Assembly: GCA_001414345.1 (NCBI GenBank)
Contig: LLCB01000024.1
Span: 276,034-340,033 of the forward strand
DNA: 64,000 nt
DNA from: Hymenoscyphus infarciens
Lineage: Eukaryota > Ascomycota > Leotiomycetes > Helotiales > Helotiaceae
Reading direction: 5' to 3'
The translations under genes and the position numbers were made by a program. Within the stretch, counting starts at the first letter, position 1; every line of letters begins with the position of its first letter. Below, piece after piece: positions 33,801 through 45,200 of this stretch. The notes beneath the pieces were generated by a model. That model was not told where the DNA came from. It did no database searches and worked only from the letters and a program-made list of their open reading frames with translations.

Positions 33801-35959
33801 TTGATGTGTTCAGCGTATGTCTCTCTGAGACGTTCCCATTTGCGAACCTTGATCACCGTCTCGACTTTCTCGGCTTCCAAGTATTCGATTCTATTCGTTG
33901 CTACTTTCGCGGCCTCGCGTATAGATAGCAGATCCTTGTCACTTGACTGAAGTTGCTTGTCTTTTGACTGGAGCTCCTCCTTGCTGGACCGAAGGGCCTC
34001 GTCTGTTGACTGAATTTGCTTCTCCTGCTCCTTTAGTCTTTCTTCGATCGACTTGATTTCTTCCTCCTTTTCCGCCAGTTCAGTCTCCAAAGAAGATATC
34101 TTTTCTTCGTAAATTCTGGAAAGGTTTTCACGCCAGGCCCAATCTTTCAAGGTGTTCGATTTTGGGCGGACCTTTTTCGGTTCAGATGGTACGTCTCTGG
34201 GAACTCGTTCTGCTGCCAAAGCAACAGGTGCTTTCTCTGCTACAAAAGCATTGGGCCGGTTTGGCAGCTCAAGGGACATGACGTCGACTGCTTGTTCGAC
34301 CGCCAAAGGAATGGGGACATTCTTCAATTTTGGAGGGGCAGAAATTGCTTTCGTAGTCTGCATTTTAATGCCAGAGGCACTGGTGACCACAGGTTTGGAC
34401 ATAGGCTTCGAAACCTTCGCACTGTGGATAGGGCGGAGTACTTGAGGTTTGGGCTCTTGTAGAGGGGCAGGTAGATTTCTCTTCATCATAGGGCGGATCA
34501 CTTGGGGTGCGGGCTCTTGTGGAGGTGCAGGTGTATGTCTCTTCATCCGGGCAGACACGTTGGAGCGTTGGGATGTTTCCGACGTCGCCGGTGATTGTGT
34601 TCCAGCACGATCAACTGGCTGCATAAATGAAGCATCGTATGCTGGACGTACAGGAATGATTGGACGTGCCTCGGTATTTCTTGGCTTTTCCAGGCCAGAC
34701 TGGGTATCCGCAGAGGTTGTTTGATTTTTTGGAGGATAGACTTGTTGTATTTCGTCCTGCATGTGACGAGAGCCAGTACATGTAGCAGGATTGTTGGGCT
34801 TTGGTCTGGGCTTGGCAGGCTGCTTGAAATGAGTCGTCTTTCCTTGAACCTCTGGGAATGGACAGGCCATGGTTCGCGATGTTCGTTGTGTTTGTTGGAC
34901 ATGGAAGCTGCCTTCTTGTACCAAACTATTTTTTCGACCTGTGGGTTCGGGTGCTGACTGGAGAACTCGTTTTCCCTTCGCGGGTGCTTGTGGATGAACT
35001 GGCCATCGTTTGGGGGTATCCTGGGGATCCACGGGCTGCTCTTGGGCCATGGGCTGCCTAGGCAATGCTCTAGTTGAAGCTTTTGGCAAGCTCTTGGATA
35101 CAATTGTATGGAATGTGGTCCCGCTATCGGTGATGTTTGTTGGTACGGCTGTGATTTTCTCTAATGGCCGGGGGTCGGGTGCTGGCTGTGGAGATTTCAT
35201 AGAAGAAGGGGCGGGGCCACGCTTAGTCGTGGCATCTGTCCAAGTATGAGAGCGAATGGTTGAAGCTGGCTTCTGCTTGTGTGAAGGGGCAGCAGTGTTA
35301 CCAGGAACTTCAGATGCTGGTTTTGCAGCTGGAGGTTGAGCAGCAAAAATCTTTGTACTACTGCTTGCAGAGGCGTTTGAAGTTTGACCCGATGTAGTTG
35401 ATGCATTGCGGAGAACGTTGGAAAGTTGGGTGATGGCCGGAGTTTGGACATTAACACTTTCAGTAGGCACTGGAGCCACCACATTGACCTTCGATGGAGT
35501 AGGTGCAGGTTGTGCTGGAGGGTTTTCACCGCTTGCACTTACCACAGCAGAAGGTTTCTTCTGACCAGGGATGTTTGTGAATTGGCCAGCGGTATGCTTT
35601 TTTGCTGCTGCAAATTTGAAGCCGGAAGGAATATCTTCGAGGGGAGCTGCATCGGGTCTCACGAAAGGAGTAAACGTTTGAGCCTCCGAAACAACAGAGG
35701 TCGATGTATCCGCGGATGTTTGGAAAATAGTTTTGTCCGGGGCTTGTGTGTCTTTCTCGAGATTGACAAATTGGGTCTCGTCGACTACATCAACATGACC
35801 ACTATCACGGACATTTTCATCGACCTCGATGTTTCCGTTACCATCTGACATCACCGCGTCGTCGTTGCCAAAGTGTGCATCGAAGTATGCAGACTGAGGA
35901 TGGAGATCGTAGTCCAGGTCGACGATTTGGCTGTCCTGCACCGCTGGGTCGAACGCCAT
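30814..35959 (-). CDS. Large coiled-coil protein with disordered N- and C-termini
   Basis: Four exons, 35959..33547, 33490..33449, 33395..33143 and 33085..30814, give 1659 residues; all joins are in frame (GTAAGG, GTTAGT, GTAAGT donors). Residues 1 to about 600 are low-complexity (Pro, Thr, Ala, Lys) with repeated R-H-T-P-A-P-P-Q-E-P-like blocks. From about residue 620 to 1280 the chain is almost unbroken heptad-like Glu/Lys/Leu/Gln coiled coil. This includes three tandem units of about 31 residues with A-D-L-K-A-E-L (31975..32250). The C-terminus is Ser/Arg/Pro-rich and basic, with S-A-L-T-D-V-D-E-F-D-V-D-Y. No motor, kinase or membrane segment is seen. Such architecture is common in spindle-pole, kinetochore, septal or tethering proteins, but I cannot assign one. 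An ATG 81 bases upstream (36040) is in frame; MAFDPAV at 35959 is preferred. Confidence 0.78.
31975..32250 (-). repeat. Tandem 93-bp coding repeats in coiled coil
   Basis: About three consecutive units of roughly 31 codons each contain D-L-K-A-E-L followed by Q-V-A..E-K and L-Q-N-Q-I. They preserve the heptad spacing of the coiled coil and differ mainly by substitutions. Confidence 0.75.
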
Positions 35960-37427
35960 CTCGAAGTTGACTGCAGAGTGCAAAATCTGGTCAACAAAGA
36001 TGCACAGGATCCTAAGAGCATTGCCCACATACCTTTTCAATCAATCCGTAGACGGATTGATGGATTTTTGTCAACTTGTCGATGGAGGAAGTGATGATGT
36101 GGCAGGAGAGAAGATGTCGAGGGAAAGAGTACCTACCTAGGTAAGGTAGACTTTCTTGCAAGCCCCGATTCCCGATTAGGACGACACTCAGGTGGGTTGG
36201 AGGAAGGAGCTCAACGCGTTCCTTCCTCGCCAGGAAAACCACGTGACATTGAGAACACCGCGCCCGGCCCAGGTGAAATCGAGGGTTTGGAGGGTGAGAC
36301 CAAGTGTCGAAGGCTGCCCAGATGCCGCAACTCTAGGTAGGTACCTAGGGAATGTTTTCCACTTTCCAAGAATGCCACCGAGTGCAAATTCTAGAATTCG
36401 AACCCCCCTAGGGAGTCTCGTAAACTAGAATTTCCTCGGGATCTCGGAAACATCTCACAGACAAAACTGCAGAAAACGAACAGCTTTGAAACGAACATAT
36501 TCCTCTGCGCAACAGGTCAAAGGCAACATGATATGTTTTCCTTAGTTTTCCAATGCTCAAGAAATCGACGAGTTCCAGTTGAAGCCATTACAGACTTGGA
36601 ACCCGGGAAGAGTAAAACTCAGCTGCATCCGTATCTCTGAATACTTTCTTAGTCGTCCTCTCGAGCGGGATCCCCTCTCGAGCATTGCAGCATCGAAGAC
36701 TGAGAACGTGAACAATTCAAGATACTCTCCCGATTTGCAAAGAGGTGCTATATCCAAATGAGCCAACTCCGTACAAAGTAGCACAGCAATAGCTTATAAT
36801 AGATCAACTCGATGCATCTTCCAGGAGAGCCTCTTCAGAATTCCAATTCCGACTCACAATACCCAAGTTTGATCCAGCTTTAACAACATCAACCAAAGGA
36901 ATTCTCTCGTAATCAACTTCTATCTTGGAAACGGAACCCCAAAGACCCGAATCTAAACACCCATCAACGAAAGAAAGGTAGGACAACATCTCTCATAAAT
37001 AAAGTCAGTGTATGTAACTAGACGCAAACCCCAGGGGAACCATCTTGCAATCCCTTTTCCACAAGCTTGAAGAAGTTGTTTTTGATGAGAACAGAGGCTC
37101 TTTCAAGGTCTGTCTATAAAAATAACGGCACCCTCAACATCCGAAACCAACTTGGGTAAAACAACCATTTACCCACAGCTAAATTAAGACTTTTAAAGTT
37201 ATCTTGCGTCTGCAGAAAGGCCCTTGTAAATTGTAACCCACCCGGAAGAAGACGCCACCTACGAAATGTGATTCGTATCTCCCTTTTGGGGGGTACTTTG
37301 GAAGTATAGTATACGAAGTTTGGTACTTAGTGACATGGGAATTTATAAGACTGTATGAAATGTGCTAAGACTCAATGGAGTGTTGAGATTTGACACCTTA
37401 CGAATATTAGATACTGTAAAATCTAAC
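35960..37427. other. intergenic, no supported gene
   Basis: Promoter region of the coiled-coil gene, followed by sequence with minus-strand frames of 61-75 codons (36557..36989). Their composition looks somewhat protein-like, but no family or splice model is convincing. Confidence 0.45.
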
Positions 37428-37575
37428 AGGCTGAAGTAAGAAGACCGGGCATTGCTCCGCGAACACTGCTTTACTTTTGATCGAACGAGATAGTCTACGA
37501 TAAAGACAAGTATTGCTCGAAAAGGGTTGGAGAATTGGAAACCCGAGTTCTTAATTCTCCTAAACCTTCCCGATT
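37428..37575 (+). repeat. Dispersed element copy B, with hairpin, intergenic
   Basis: Matches the intronic copy at 17920..18060 in opposite genomic orientation. A strong stem forms from GGAGAATT (37538) with AATTCTCC (37552), extended by GGTT/AACC across a small bulge; the loop contains CGAGTT. Compared with copy A, one stem pair is changed on both sides (C-G versus T-A) and one wobble becomes G-C. The repeat also has an internal direct duplication, G.ATTGCTC, about 60 bases apart. Identity of the family is unknown. Confidence 0.6.
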
Positions 37576-38924
37576 AATAGCTGTGATTATCTGAGAGTCT
37601 TTCGCAATCCTTGAGTAAGAGAAATGAAGGAGAAGAAACAATGACCGAGCGTCTTACTTCGAATAGTTGCCCTATTATGCTGCTGGTAAATTATCAGTAT
37701 TCTCCAGCCTCGATGGGAAATACTACTCTGGTCGTATATATGTTTACGACCCCTCCGCCTCGAGAGAAGAGGTTGAAGTTCGTACCCGATGACAGCCAGA
37801 AGCCGCAAGCTCCAGCTCATCGTACTCACGATCCCCCAAATCCCGCAAAACCCCCCATCGACGCCTTCCATTAACCTACAACCCCCACCAAAGCGGTTGG
37901 ACTCCTATATCATCAAAAGAATATACTTCCCCAAATCCAACCACCTTCTCAAAAGCCACATTATCTCCCATCACTAACGTCTGGCGTGAAACATCACCAC
38001 CTATTTCGAGGTGGTGGAGGCATCAAAATTGCAATCAGGAGTGTCAAAAAATGTCGTGCCCCATCGCCCATCACATCACACCCCCACAACCAGCAAATCT
38101 TTACCTCTTTCCCCTCATCCCTAGAAAGCAAAATCACAAGGTACCAAGTACTGACCAACAGAACTCCTCTACCAAGTCCTGGCAGCGCGTAGTACGACGT
38201 GCCAGCACGCGCAGATTGCATACCGGCAGTCATTTTCCCCGAGGGCACCCCACCATATGCAGCGCGCTTCTGCCGTTGGTCCTCTCCAGGTCTGTTGGTC
38301 CAACATTTTGCGTCCCGATTACCTTAGCAAAGCAGCGGTGCTGTAAATAGAAGTCGCACAGTAGAGGCACAACCAATGCTGACGTTGAAAAGCAGTCTTG
38401 GAGCAGCCGGAAAGAGGGGTCGAAAAAACGGCCCTTGTAGCACCTTGCACTCGCTAAGAAATGCAAGCCTATGAAAATAGATTAGCCCGCACAGTACCTA
38501 GGTAAGCGCCCAACTCGAGCATCACCACAGGGGTACCATCTCAAGTCAGAAAAGGAATACCCAATCAGATACGCCAACTCGGACGTTCCCTCTCCCGCTT
38601 CTATCTCAAGAATTTGTGATTCAGTTTCACGACCAGCCAAGGGTCTCTCTCCACGATATCTAGTGAGATGGGTTTCTTGGGGTGGAGGCCCAATAATAGG
38701 CCACCATGTAGCCGCTCCCATCTCATAAGTAAAAGGTGAGACCGCTGCATCAAAGAATTTCAATCACACCCTCGAAATCACTGCAGAAAAATACCACGCT
38801 CTGCCCGTTCTTCTCCCACACCTCAGGCCGGCTTCTCATCACTGTCACATTCACGATCTCGAGACGCCGCATTTTCATTGGTCCATTTGCATATACGATT
38901 TGGGGGACAAAAGAGAGATACAAT
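37576..38924. other. intergenic, possible undetected minus-strand exons
   Basis: Minus-strand stretches at about 37880-37990, 37990-38248 and 38482-38763 have protein-like composition in places (for example F-E-K-V-V-G-F-G-E-V-Y-S-F-D-D-I) but many stops. I could not build a consistent gene. It could be a decayed gene or chance. Confidence 0.35.
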
Positions 38925-39657
38925 ATGAAGTCCCTTCTTCTCCTCAGCTTCCTGCTGAACTTCCTCTTCCTGAAAGCTACCGCTCAAGATTTTGTTACGA
39001 CCGCAAAACCAACTGCTACTTCACCTGTTGTTCTTACACCCGAAATGTCTGCAAGCGCCGCTTCCTCGTTCTTTTCCTCCTTAGCAACGACAGCACCCCA
39101 ACAACCCGGAGATGGTGAGTTTTGCCTAAATAAAACTCGAGTGGTGTAATGGAGATCTAATTGTTTGTTCAGGGCCAACTGCTGGGGATGCTGGATCAAG
39201 TGCTGGTGCTGGAGATAGTGCTGCTGGAGCAGCTGGACACGATGGGGGATCTATTACTCTGTCGAGAGGCGCAATTATTGCAATAATTGTTGTTGCAAGT
39301 GTAATTTGCATTCTTGGTAGTAAGTTCAGCCATTCCAAGAGAACCATGGTGTATGAGCTAACCATCTTTGTAGTTGCCATGTCTGTACTCTGGTACTTTG
39401 CAAAGAAGAGATCATGGGAGGTCCGCGCGAAGCTCAGAAAATCCGCGCGAAAAGTCGCCATCGCCTTGACTCCAAGAAGGACAACCTTCCCAAAGGATGT
39501 GCAAAACCGTCGAGGATCCACTAAAGGCTTGACCAAGATAGAAGAGGTCCCCAACACACCAAGAGCAAACGATATCGAGAAAGGAGGAAAGATGGCATCG
39601 TTCGAGATGTCCGAACCACCAAAACAATCCAAATGGGCGAGGAAACTAGGCCGATAA
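38925..39657 (+). CDS. Small type I membrane protein with signal peptide
   Basis: Three exons, 38925..39114, 39173..39319 and 39374..39657, give 206 residues. The start M-K-S-L-L-L-L-S-F-L-L-N-F-L-F-L-K-A-T-A-Q is a clear signal peptide. It is followed by a short Ser/Thr/Ala/Gly-rich ectodomain, one membrane helix at about residues 97-121 (A-I-I-A-I-I-V-V-A-S-V-I-C-I-L) and a basic cytosolic tail rich in Arg/Lys. The upstream in-frame ATG at 38736 is rejected because the signal peptide would then be internal. The layout resembles fungal wall-stress or surface-receptor stubs, but there is no cysteine-rich domain, and the function is unknown. The donor of intron 2 could be GTAGTA or GTAAGT three bases on; both keep frame. 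It is convergent with ENP2, 155 bp apart. Confidence 0.75.
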
Positions 39658-39812
39658 CCAAGCGGAGGAGAGGAACCTGTAATGAAGTTGATGTGTCCCA
39701 TTTGATGATTTGTGGTTTGTTAAGCGTCGGCGTTTGTTTGGAATACCATTTTTCGAGTATATATTTAGGGGGCATGGTTATAGCTTGGACATATGTTTTA
39801 GATTCGATGCCA

Positions 39813-41747
39813 TTACAACTTCCTGAAAACATTGCCACTGGCACTTCTTCTACCATCATCCCTTCGTCCCTTTCGTTCGGTGGGCTTTGGTTTTTCTTCC
39901 TTCTTTCGTCCGGCTGGTGCAAAAGTAATTGACCTTTCCCCAACCACGTCTCCCTTGTTCTTGCTGACACGGCCATTTCCTTGCGAACGACCGCCCAAGG
40001 AAGTGTCTTGCTTCTGATGCCCAGATTTCTTGTAAGATGAAGATGATATACGCATCTCCGGCTTGACCTTCTCCTTCGGTTTGGAAGCATTTCCGTCACT
40101 GTCGCTGCCCTCGCTATCGTCTGAATCACTCCCAGCAGCCGCTGTGCTAGATTGACCAGCCGGGCCAACCTTGGTACTTGGATTGAGCATTTGAAATTCT
40201 CTACTGCGTTCATCGACAGCAAACTCTTCATCCTCGAACAATTTCCCGAAACGATCATCACCCAGAACACCCTTATCTTGATCGACCACTTGTCTTCTCT
40301 CTTGTCTCTTGAGCATCTTGTCGACCAAATTCTGGTTGACCTTGACTTTCTTGCCACCTCTAATTCTGCTGGCACGCTCCTTTTCAACCTTTTCTTTGAC
40401 TCTCTTCGTTCGCTCATCATCCCAGATGTAGGGGTTGGCAATGAGACGTACCTCCTCGTAGAGTTTCGATGCAACAAAGTAACCGTGCATGTATGGTCGT
40501 AATAAATTGGTTGTGCCAACGAGATGGCCTAGATTGAGTGACTTGAGTTCGGGTAAAGTCAAGAACTTGTAATTGTCGTAGGTTTCCGCTGGAGCTTCTT
40601 CTGCCATCTCTTCCACCATGTTGTCCAAGAAAGAGCACCATTTTGGTGCGGGACCAAGCTGGGGGATGAAGAAGGCGTGTTGTTGTTTGCCCTCGTTGGC
40701 GGTCAAAATCATACCGCTTTGTTTGCACCATGCTACTGAATTGATATCCACAGCTGGCTCAACTGATGTCCATGCTTTCCCATCTGCTTCATCCCAAATC
40801 TTGATGATTCGTTTATCGGCCGAGAGGATCTTCTTTTCTTGAGATGATGTTGTCATATGCATGAGTGTTTTAATGGCGTAGCCGTAACCCTGATCTTTCC
40901 GAAGGATTGGAACAGGTCGACGAAGATCGAAGAGCTGTACCACACCCTCCGAGGATCCAGCTGCAAGTGATAAGCCAGACCTATCGAAATCCAGGGCAGT
41001 GATTTCTCCCTCTTGCCTGGCCAATATTCCGACTCTTGCTTTCGACCTGGGATCCCAGAATTCCACTGTCCCAATAGATGTTCCAAATGCTAACAAGTTG
41101 TGGCTATCTTCTGCGATTGCTGCACAGTTGACACTTCCCGTATTAATTCCACCTTGCAATGCGCCTGCTCCAGATGTGGTTAAATCGTCGCCGCCAACAT
41201 CGACTTGGTATGGCTTCATATGTCGCCCAACTTCGAGGTTCAGCCGGTAAACCTCCCCGCTACCGTCTGCATTAACACCGACAGAAGGAATCAGAGCCTC
41301 CGCCGATTGCCTATCATAAACGAGATCTCTCCCATATCTTGGAAGACGAGTTTCATAATGACAACCTCCTGGAGTATGGAATTCGAGTTTTCGATCGGTT
41401 TGCAAATGTAGTGATTTGGAATAGTCGGAGGAGAGAAAGACGAAAGAGTGATTGAGGGTGGTAGTATGCCGAGCAAAGGAAAGTGATAGATGTGGCAGAT
41501 AATGCGTGTGTATTTGCGGTTTGTATGTCCCCGTACTCATGACCCATTCCCCATCGTCACTAACTCGTATGCAAGCACTGGCTTCCTCGAACTCGAAATC
41601 TTGAAGCAACTCGACACGATTGGCGTATTCGGGATCGTTCTTGAGACTGCGCTTCCGTTTCCGTGCGAGCCATTCTGGCAGAGGTCTGGCAGTGGAAGCG
41701 CCGGATATGGTGTATACCGGCACCTCATTAGGATTCGTGAGCTTCAT
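39813..41747 (-). CDS. ENP2: ENP2 / NOL10 nucleolar ribosome-biogenesis protein
   Basis: Intronless gene of 644 residues. The N-terminus reads V-P-V-Y-T-I-S-G; a WD-repeat domain covers roughly residues 60-370, with family-specific segments Y-K-P-Q-I-H-T-H-Y-L-P-H-L-S-L, F-H-T-P-G-G, L-P-R-Y-G-R-D-L-V-Y-D, G-G-I-N-T-G-S-V-N and V-E-F-W-D-P-R-S-K-A-R-V-G. Next is N-L-L-R-P-Y-M-H-G-Y-F, then a basic region and the NUC153 motif D-D-R-F-G-K-L-F-E-D-E-E-F, near residues 500-525. The C-tail is Ser/Asp-rich, then Lys/Arg-rich, as in nucleolar proteins. Yeast Enp2 is an essential component of the small-subunit processome for 18S rRNA maturation. Length is near the family norm (about 650-700). It is divergent from MED13 and starts 538 bp from it. 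Confidence 0.96.
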   Translation of the reverse strand: MKLTNPNEVPVYTISGASTARPLPEWLARKRKRSLKNDPEYANRVELLQDFEFEEASACIRVSDDGEWVMSTGTYKPQIHTHYLPHLSLSFARHTTTLNHSFVFLSSDYSKSLHLQTDRKLEFHTPGGCHYETRLPRYGRDLVYDRQSAEALIPSVGVNADGSGEVYRLNLEVGRHMKPYQVDVGGDDLTTSGAGALQGGINTGSVNCAAIAEDSHNLLAFGTSIGTVEFWDPRSKARVGILARQEGEITALDFDRSGLSLAAGSSEGVVQLFDLRRPVPILRKDQGYGYAIKTLMHMTTSSQEKKILSADKRIIKIWDEADGKAWTSVEPAVDINSVAWCKQSGMILTANEGKQQHAFFIPQLGPAPKWCSFLDNMVEEMAEEAPAETYDNYKFLTLPELKSLNLGHLVGTTNLLRPYMHGYFVASKLYEEVRLIANPYIWDDERTKRVKEKVEKERASRIRGGKKVKVNQNLVDKMLKRQERRQVVDQDKGVLGDDRFGKLFEDEEFAVDERSREFQMLNPSTKVGPAGQSSTAAAGSDSDDSEGSDSDGNASKPKEKVKPEMRISSSSYKKSGHQKQDTSLGGRSQGNGRVSKNKGDVVGERSITFAPAGRKKEEKPKPTERKGRRDDGRRSASGNVFRKL

Positions 41748-42285
41748 GATGGTCCACGGGTGCTCTGCTGTGATGTCGAAGATTTTGGAGGGGCTCTTGA
41801 GCTCTGGGCTTTTCCTGCTGGAGATTTATTTTTGGTGCAGGGATGGTATCTTAAGGTTACATAGCGTGTGGGGGCCCGACTCGGCGTACTAGGTCCGAAG
41901 GTATTCAGTATTCCGGCGCATCGGATGCCCATAACGATGTCGTCGATGGAGATCCAGTAGGCCTCCCAAATTATTTAGTTCCAGCTGGTCAGCCACCCTC
42001 ACAACTCTTGATTATCCCGGCCGACTTCGACAGCGCTTCCCATATATACTGGAGGAAATCGCCCTGTCGCCCGAGTCTCCAGCGGAAATGGAGCCCAGTG
42101 AATCTTGCCATTGCCTCGCTGTGCCAAAGGACGCTGTACAACACCACAACGTTCACCACCTGTGAACTCACCCCGGGTGTTTTGGATGGGGATTTCTGCT
42201 ATAGTCGCCAATCGACCGAACCCGCGTTGTCAGTGCCTTGGGTGGTGCCCACAAGCCCAATTTATGATTGTAGACTTGCTACGAC
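41748..42285. promoter_or_regulatory. Shared divergent promoter region of ENP2 and MED13
   Basis: The two start codons face away from each other across 538 bp with no other gene between them, so both promoters must lie here. No individual site can be assigned with confidence. Short frames in this stretch are not supported. Confidence 0.55.
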
Positions 42286-45200
42286 ATGGATCCTGGTGAT
42301 TATCGCACGAATGTATTGTCAGTGGTAAGTACTGCTACTAGCGAGACTGTCGTCACTCACTACAAGCTATTTCACTATGAACTGTTTTGTCGCCTATGCA
42401 TATGCTAAAACTGCCAATCCAGAATAATCTTTCCTCAATCAAGTACGAATATTTCGAATCGCAAAACCCTCCCTCGGGAACCCCAAGGAGGCTTCTCCAA
42501 AAATTGGAAGCTAGTTGGAGGCAGGAAGGCAGACTAGTTCATTGCGATACATACCGAGATGGCATCTGGGTCTTCCAAACTACAATCGATTCCAGTTCCC
42601 CATCCAACCTTCCGAACAAGGACAGAGGTCCTATCGAAGAGAATGGTGCTTGGGAGGCGCATGGGATTCAGATTGCTCTGAAGGAACAGGGAGTCTTTGA
42701 GTCACATACTCTTGCCAGGAACAGGCAAGCTACTTCCTCGGTGTTAAACTCCGCAAGCAGTAATTCGTCACCATCCTCATCTCTCGAAAATGCGAGCCGG
42801 AATGCGCTGGCTCTCAATGCTAGATCTGTACAGGCCAACTCACTCCACAACCTTTCACAAGAAACAAGTTTATCTTCGCCTGGACAAAAGTCCTTTAATC
42901 GACCATACGACCTATGGCCGTCAATGGTAGATGTGCACGAGAATTTTATATCTGCGGTGCTAGGCTCGCTTGTCCATGTACTTTGCCGCGATGAAGGCTA
43001 TCTACCTCTGAACTCTCGGACCCTGATTTCTACCCAGACAAAATCTACAGTCCTAGGTAGAGCTGTGAATAACCAATTACATCTAGCCGGTGCAGTCACA
43101 CTTGCAAATTTGGACGTCAGTTTGACCTCATTGGGTACCCTTGTTATTAAACCCTATTCCAATACGAACTCGGGCTTACAGAGTTTGGGTTGTGGCGGAA
43201 ATGTTGGTGTATCTAGCAATTTGGCTCCCGGAGCAGCCTTATGTCTAGCACCAGTAGGAAACGCTGCCAAATTTTATGCCTTCGAGAATGATAGGGGCTT
43301 GCCCGTGGTTCAACCAAACACACAGACCGCAGAGAGTGCTCCTGATTCCAAACCAAGTAATCTCAATGAAGCTGCTGTGAAGGCCTGGCAATCAAAATGT
43401 ATTGAATGGCTGTCAACCAGAGGGGTCGACAAAGCTTCTACCGAGAGCGACGGTTGGATTTTTGTGCAACTACTTAGTGGCAATCTTGATGCGGAAGACC
43501 CAGATATCTCCATTTTTGAGGGACGGACTGTGGTTCCATGGCCAGCTCGTTTATGCTTCCAAACTTCCAACAATGGCTCTCGTAGTGTGCCGGCGAGTGA
43601 AACGCAGTTTCCAGGAACCCGCGATCCCTTGGCTTTTGCTGAAGAATGGTTCACAACGAAGGATGAGAGAACGAGCGCTTCTTTGAAGCGGCAAAAAGAG
43701 CGGCAAGTTGCGGAAGCGTTATCCAAGGAGCAGGCCGATGTCGAGGCTCGCGCTTTGCAGTCAGCTACTACATACTCCCCTGCTGTACTCCGGAGAGGAA
43801 GCAATGCTGGTGCTATGTACCCAACTCCACCAGACGCAGTTCATCATCCCGTTGGGGCTACGCCAGTATTTGATGGTGCAGGTTCACCACCCGTAAATAT
43901 TATTCCTTTCGCGGCACAGGACGGCCCTATAACTGTTGCGCCATCAGCTGTCGCCGGCAATAATGTAGACGTGTGGGGGGCCACAGACAAAACGGACCGG
44001 GCTGCCTCCAATACGAATTTTAACGATAACGATAATGACGCCGATTTATTTGGAGACCTTGGGGGAGACATTTTTGGTAATGACATTACAGATGCGGATT
44101 TCAGCTTTTTCGATGAGCCCGATGCTATACAACCCGATGCCAAACCAGATTCGCCTGTACCTAATAACAAACTTAATCCCCAGGAGACTCTTGCTGTCAA
44201 GGAGCCAGTTAAGCCAGAAATCCCCAAACAAGAAGGGATGCACCCGCCTGCCAAATCCATGGCACGCTCGAATGTGAACCGGCAGAATCAGAATGGAGAA
44301 AACCTCAACTCAACTCAGATGGATATGAAGAAGAGCGAAACTAATGGCAACGCACTGATAGCAGCTAAACCCAAACCAGTGGCTAAACAGCCTTCCCAAA
44401 TCCCTTTCAGCAAAGAGTCGATATTCCAGCGACTTGTTAATGAAGCTAATATGCACAAGTCAACCCCGCCTCGACGAACCAGTCTATTCAACAAGATAGA
44501 GTTCGAAAAGTCTTTATCCTCGGTTGACGCCAAGTACGGAGCCCACGGGCAGTTTAAGATATCCGATAAAAAACCACGTCCACAAACTTCAGAATCCCAA
44601 GGGCTTCCTCAGACGAATTATTTGAGCACCAGGCGAAAACACATTGACTTATCCGAATCAAATCGTCTCACGAAATTCTTGCTCCTGGAAGACAAGCCAA
44701 TCGAGCAACCAGAGCTAGATGAACCGATGGATTTCCTTTTGGATTCTGACGGTATCAGTCAAATATCGGAGCAGGACGATATCAGCCATACTACCGATGA
44801 TATATCATTGATCCCTATGATTGGGGTTGAGCAGAAGCTTCTTGAAAACGGTCAAGGAAATCCTTCGATTAATTTCGACCCTATGGCAATTGATTTTGAA
44901 CAGTCTGCAAGCACTCCTCACTCTGCTGTTGCTACGCAGTTTCCTCTTCTCGAGGCAGACCCTGCAGATTGGTCCTTGACAAGTTACTTTACCTCCCCGG
45001 AGCCTGAAGCTCCTTCAAACACCTTGACAGATCTCGAACGCATTGCTACCGCCCAAATTCTTGCCGACCAAGCTGTGTCTGGCACGATCCAACTGGCATG
45101 CATACCCGGTAACGGAATCTTCCTCAATAAGTCAAATACAAAAGGGGGACTTGTTCGAAGCGTGGCAAAGGCAGCAAAAGTGTTCTTCAAAGATCTTTCT

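Noticed and set aside
36380..36410. TTCGAACCCC motif resembling a tRNA T-loop
   Set aside because: No matching acceptor, D or anticodon arms around it; a similar motif at about 22998 also lacks tRNA structure.
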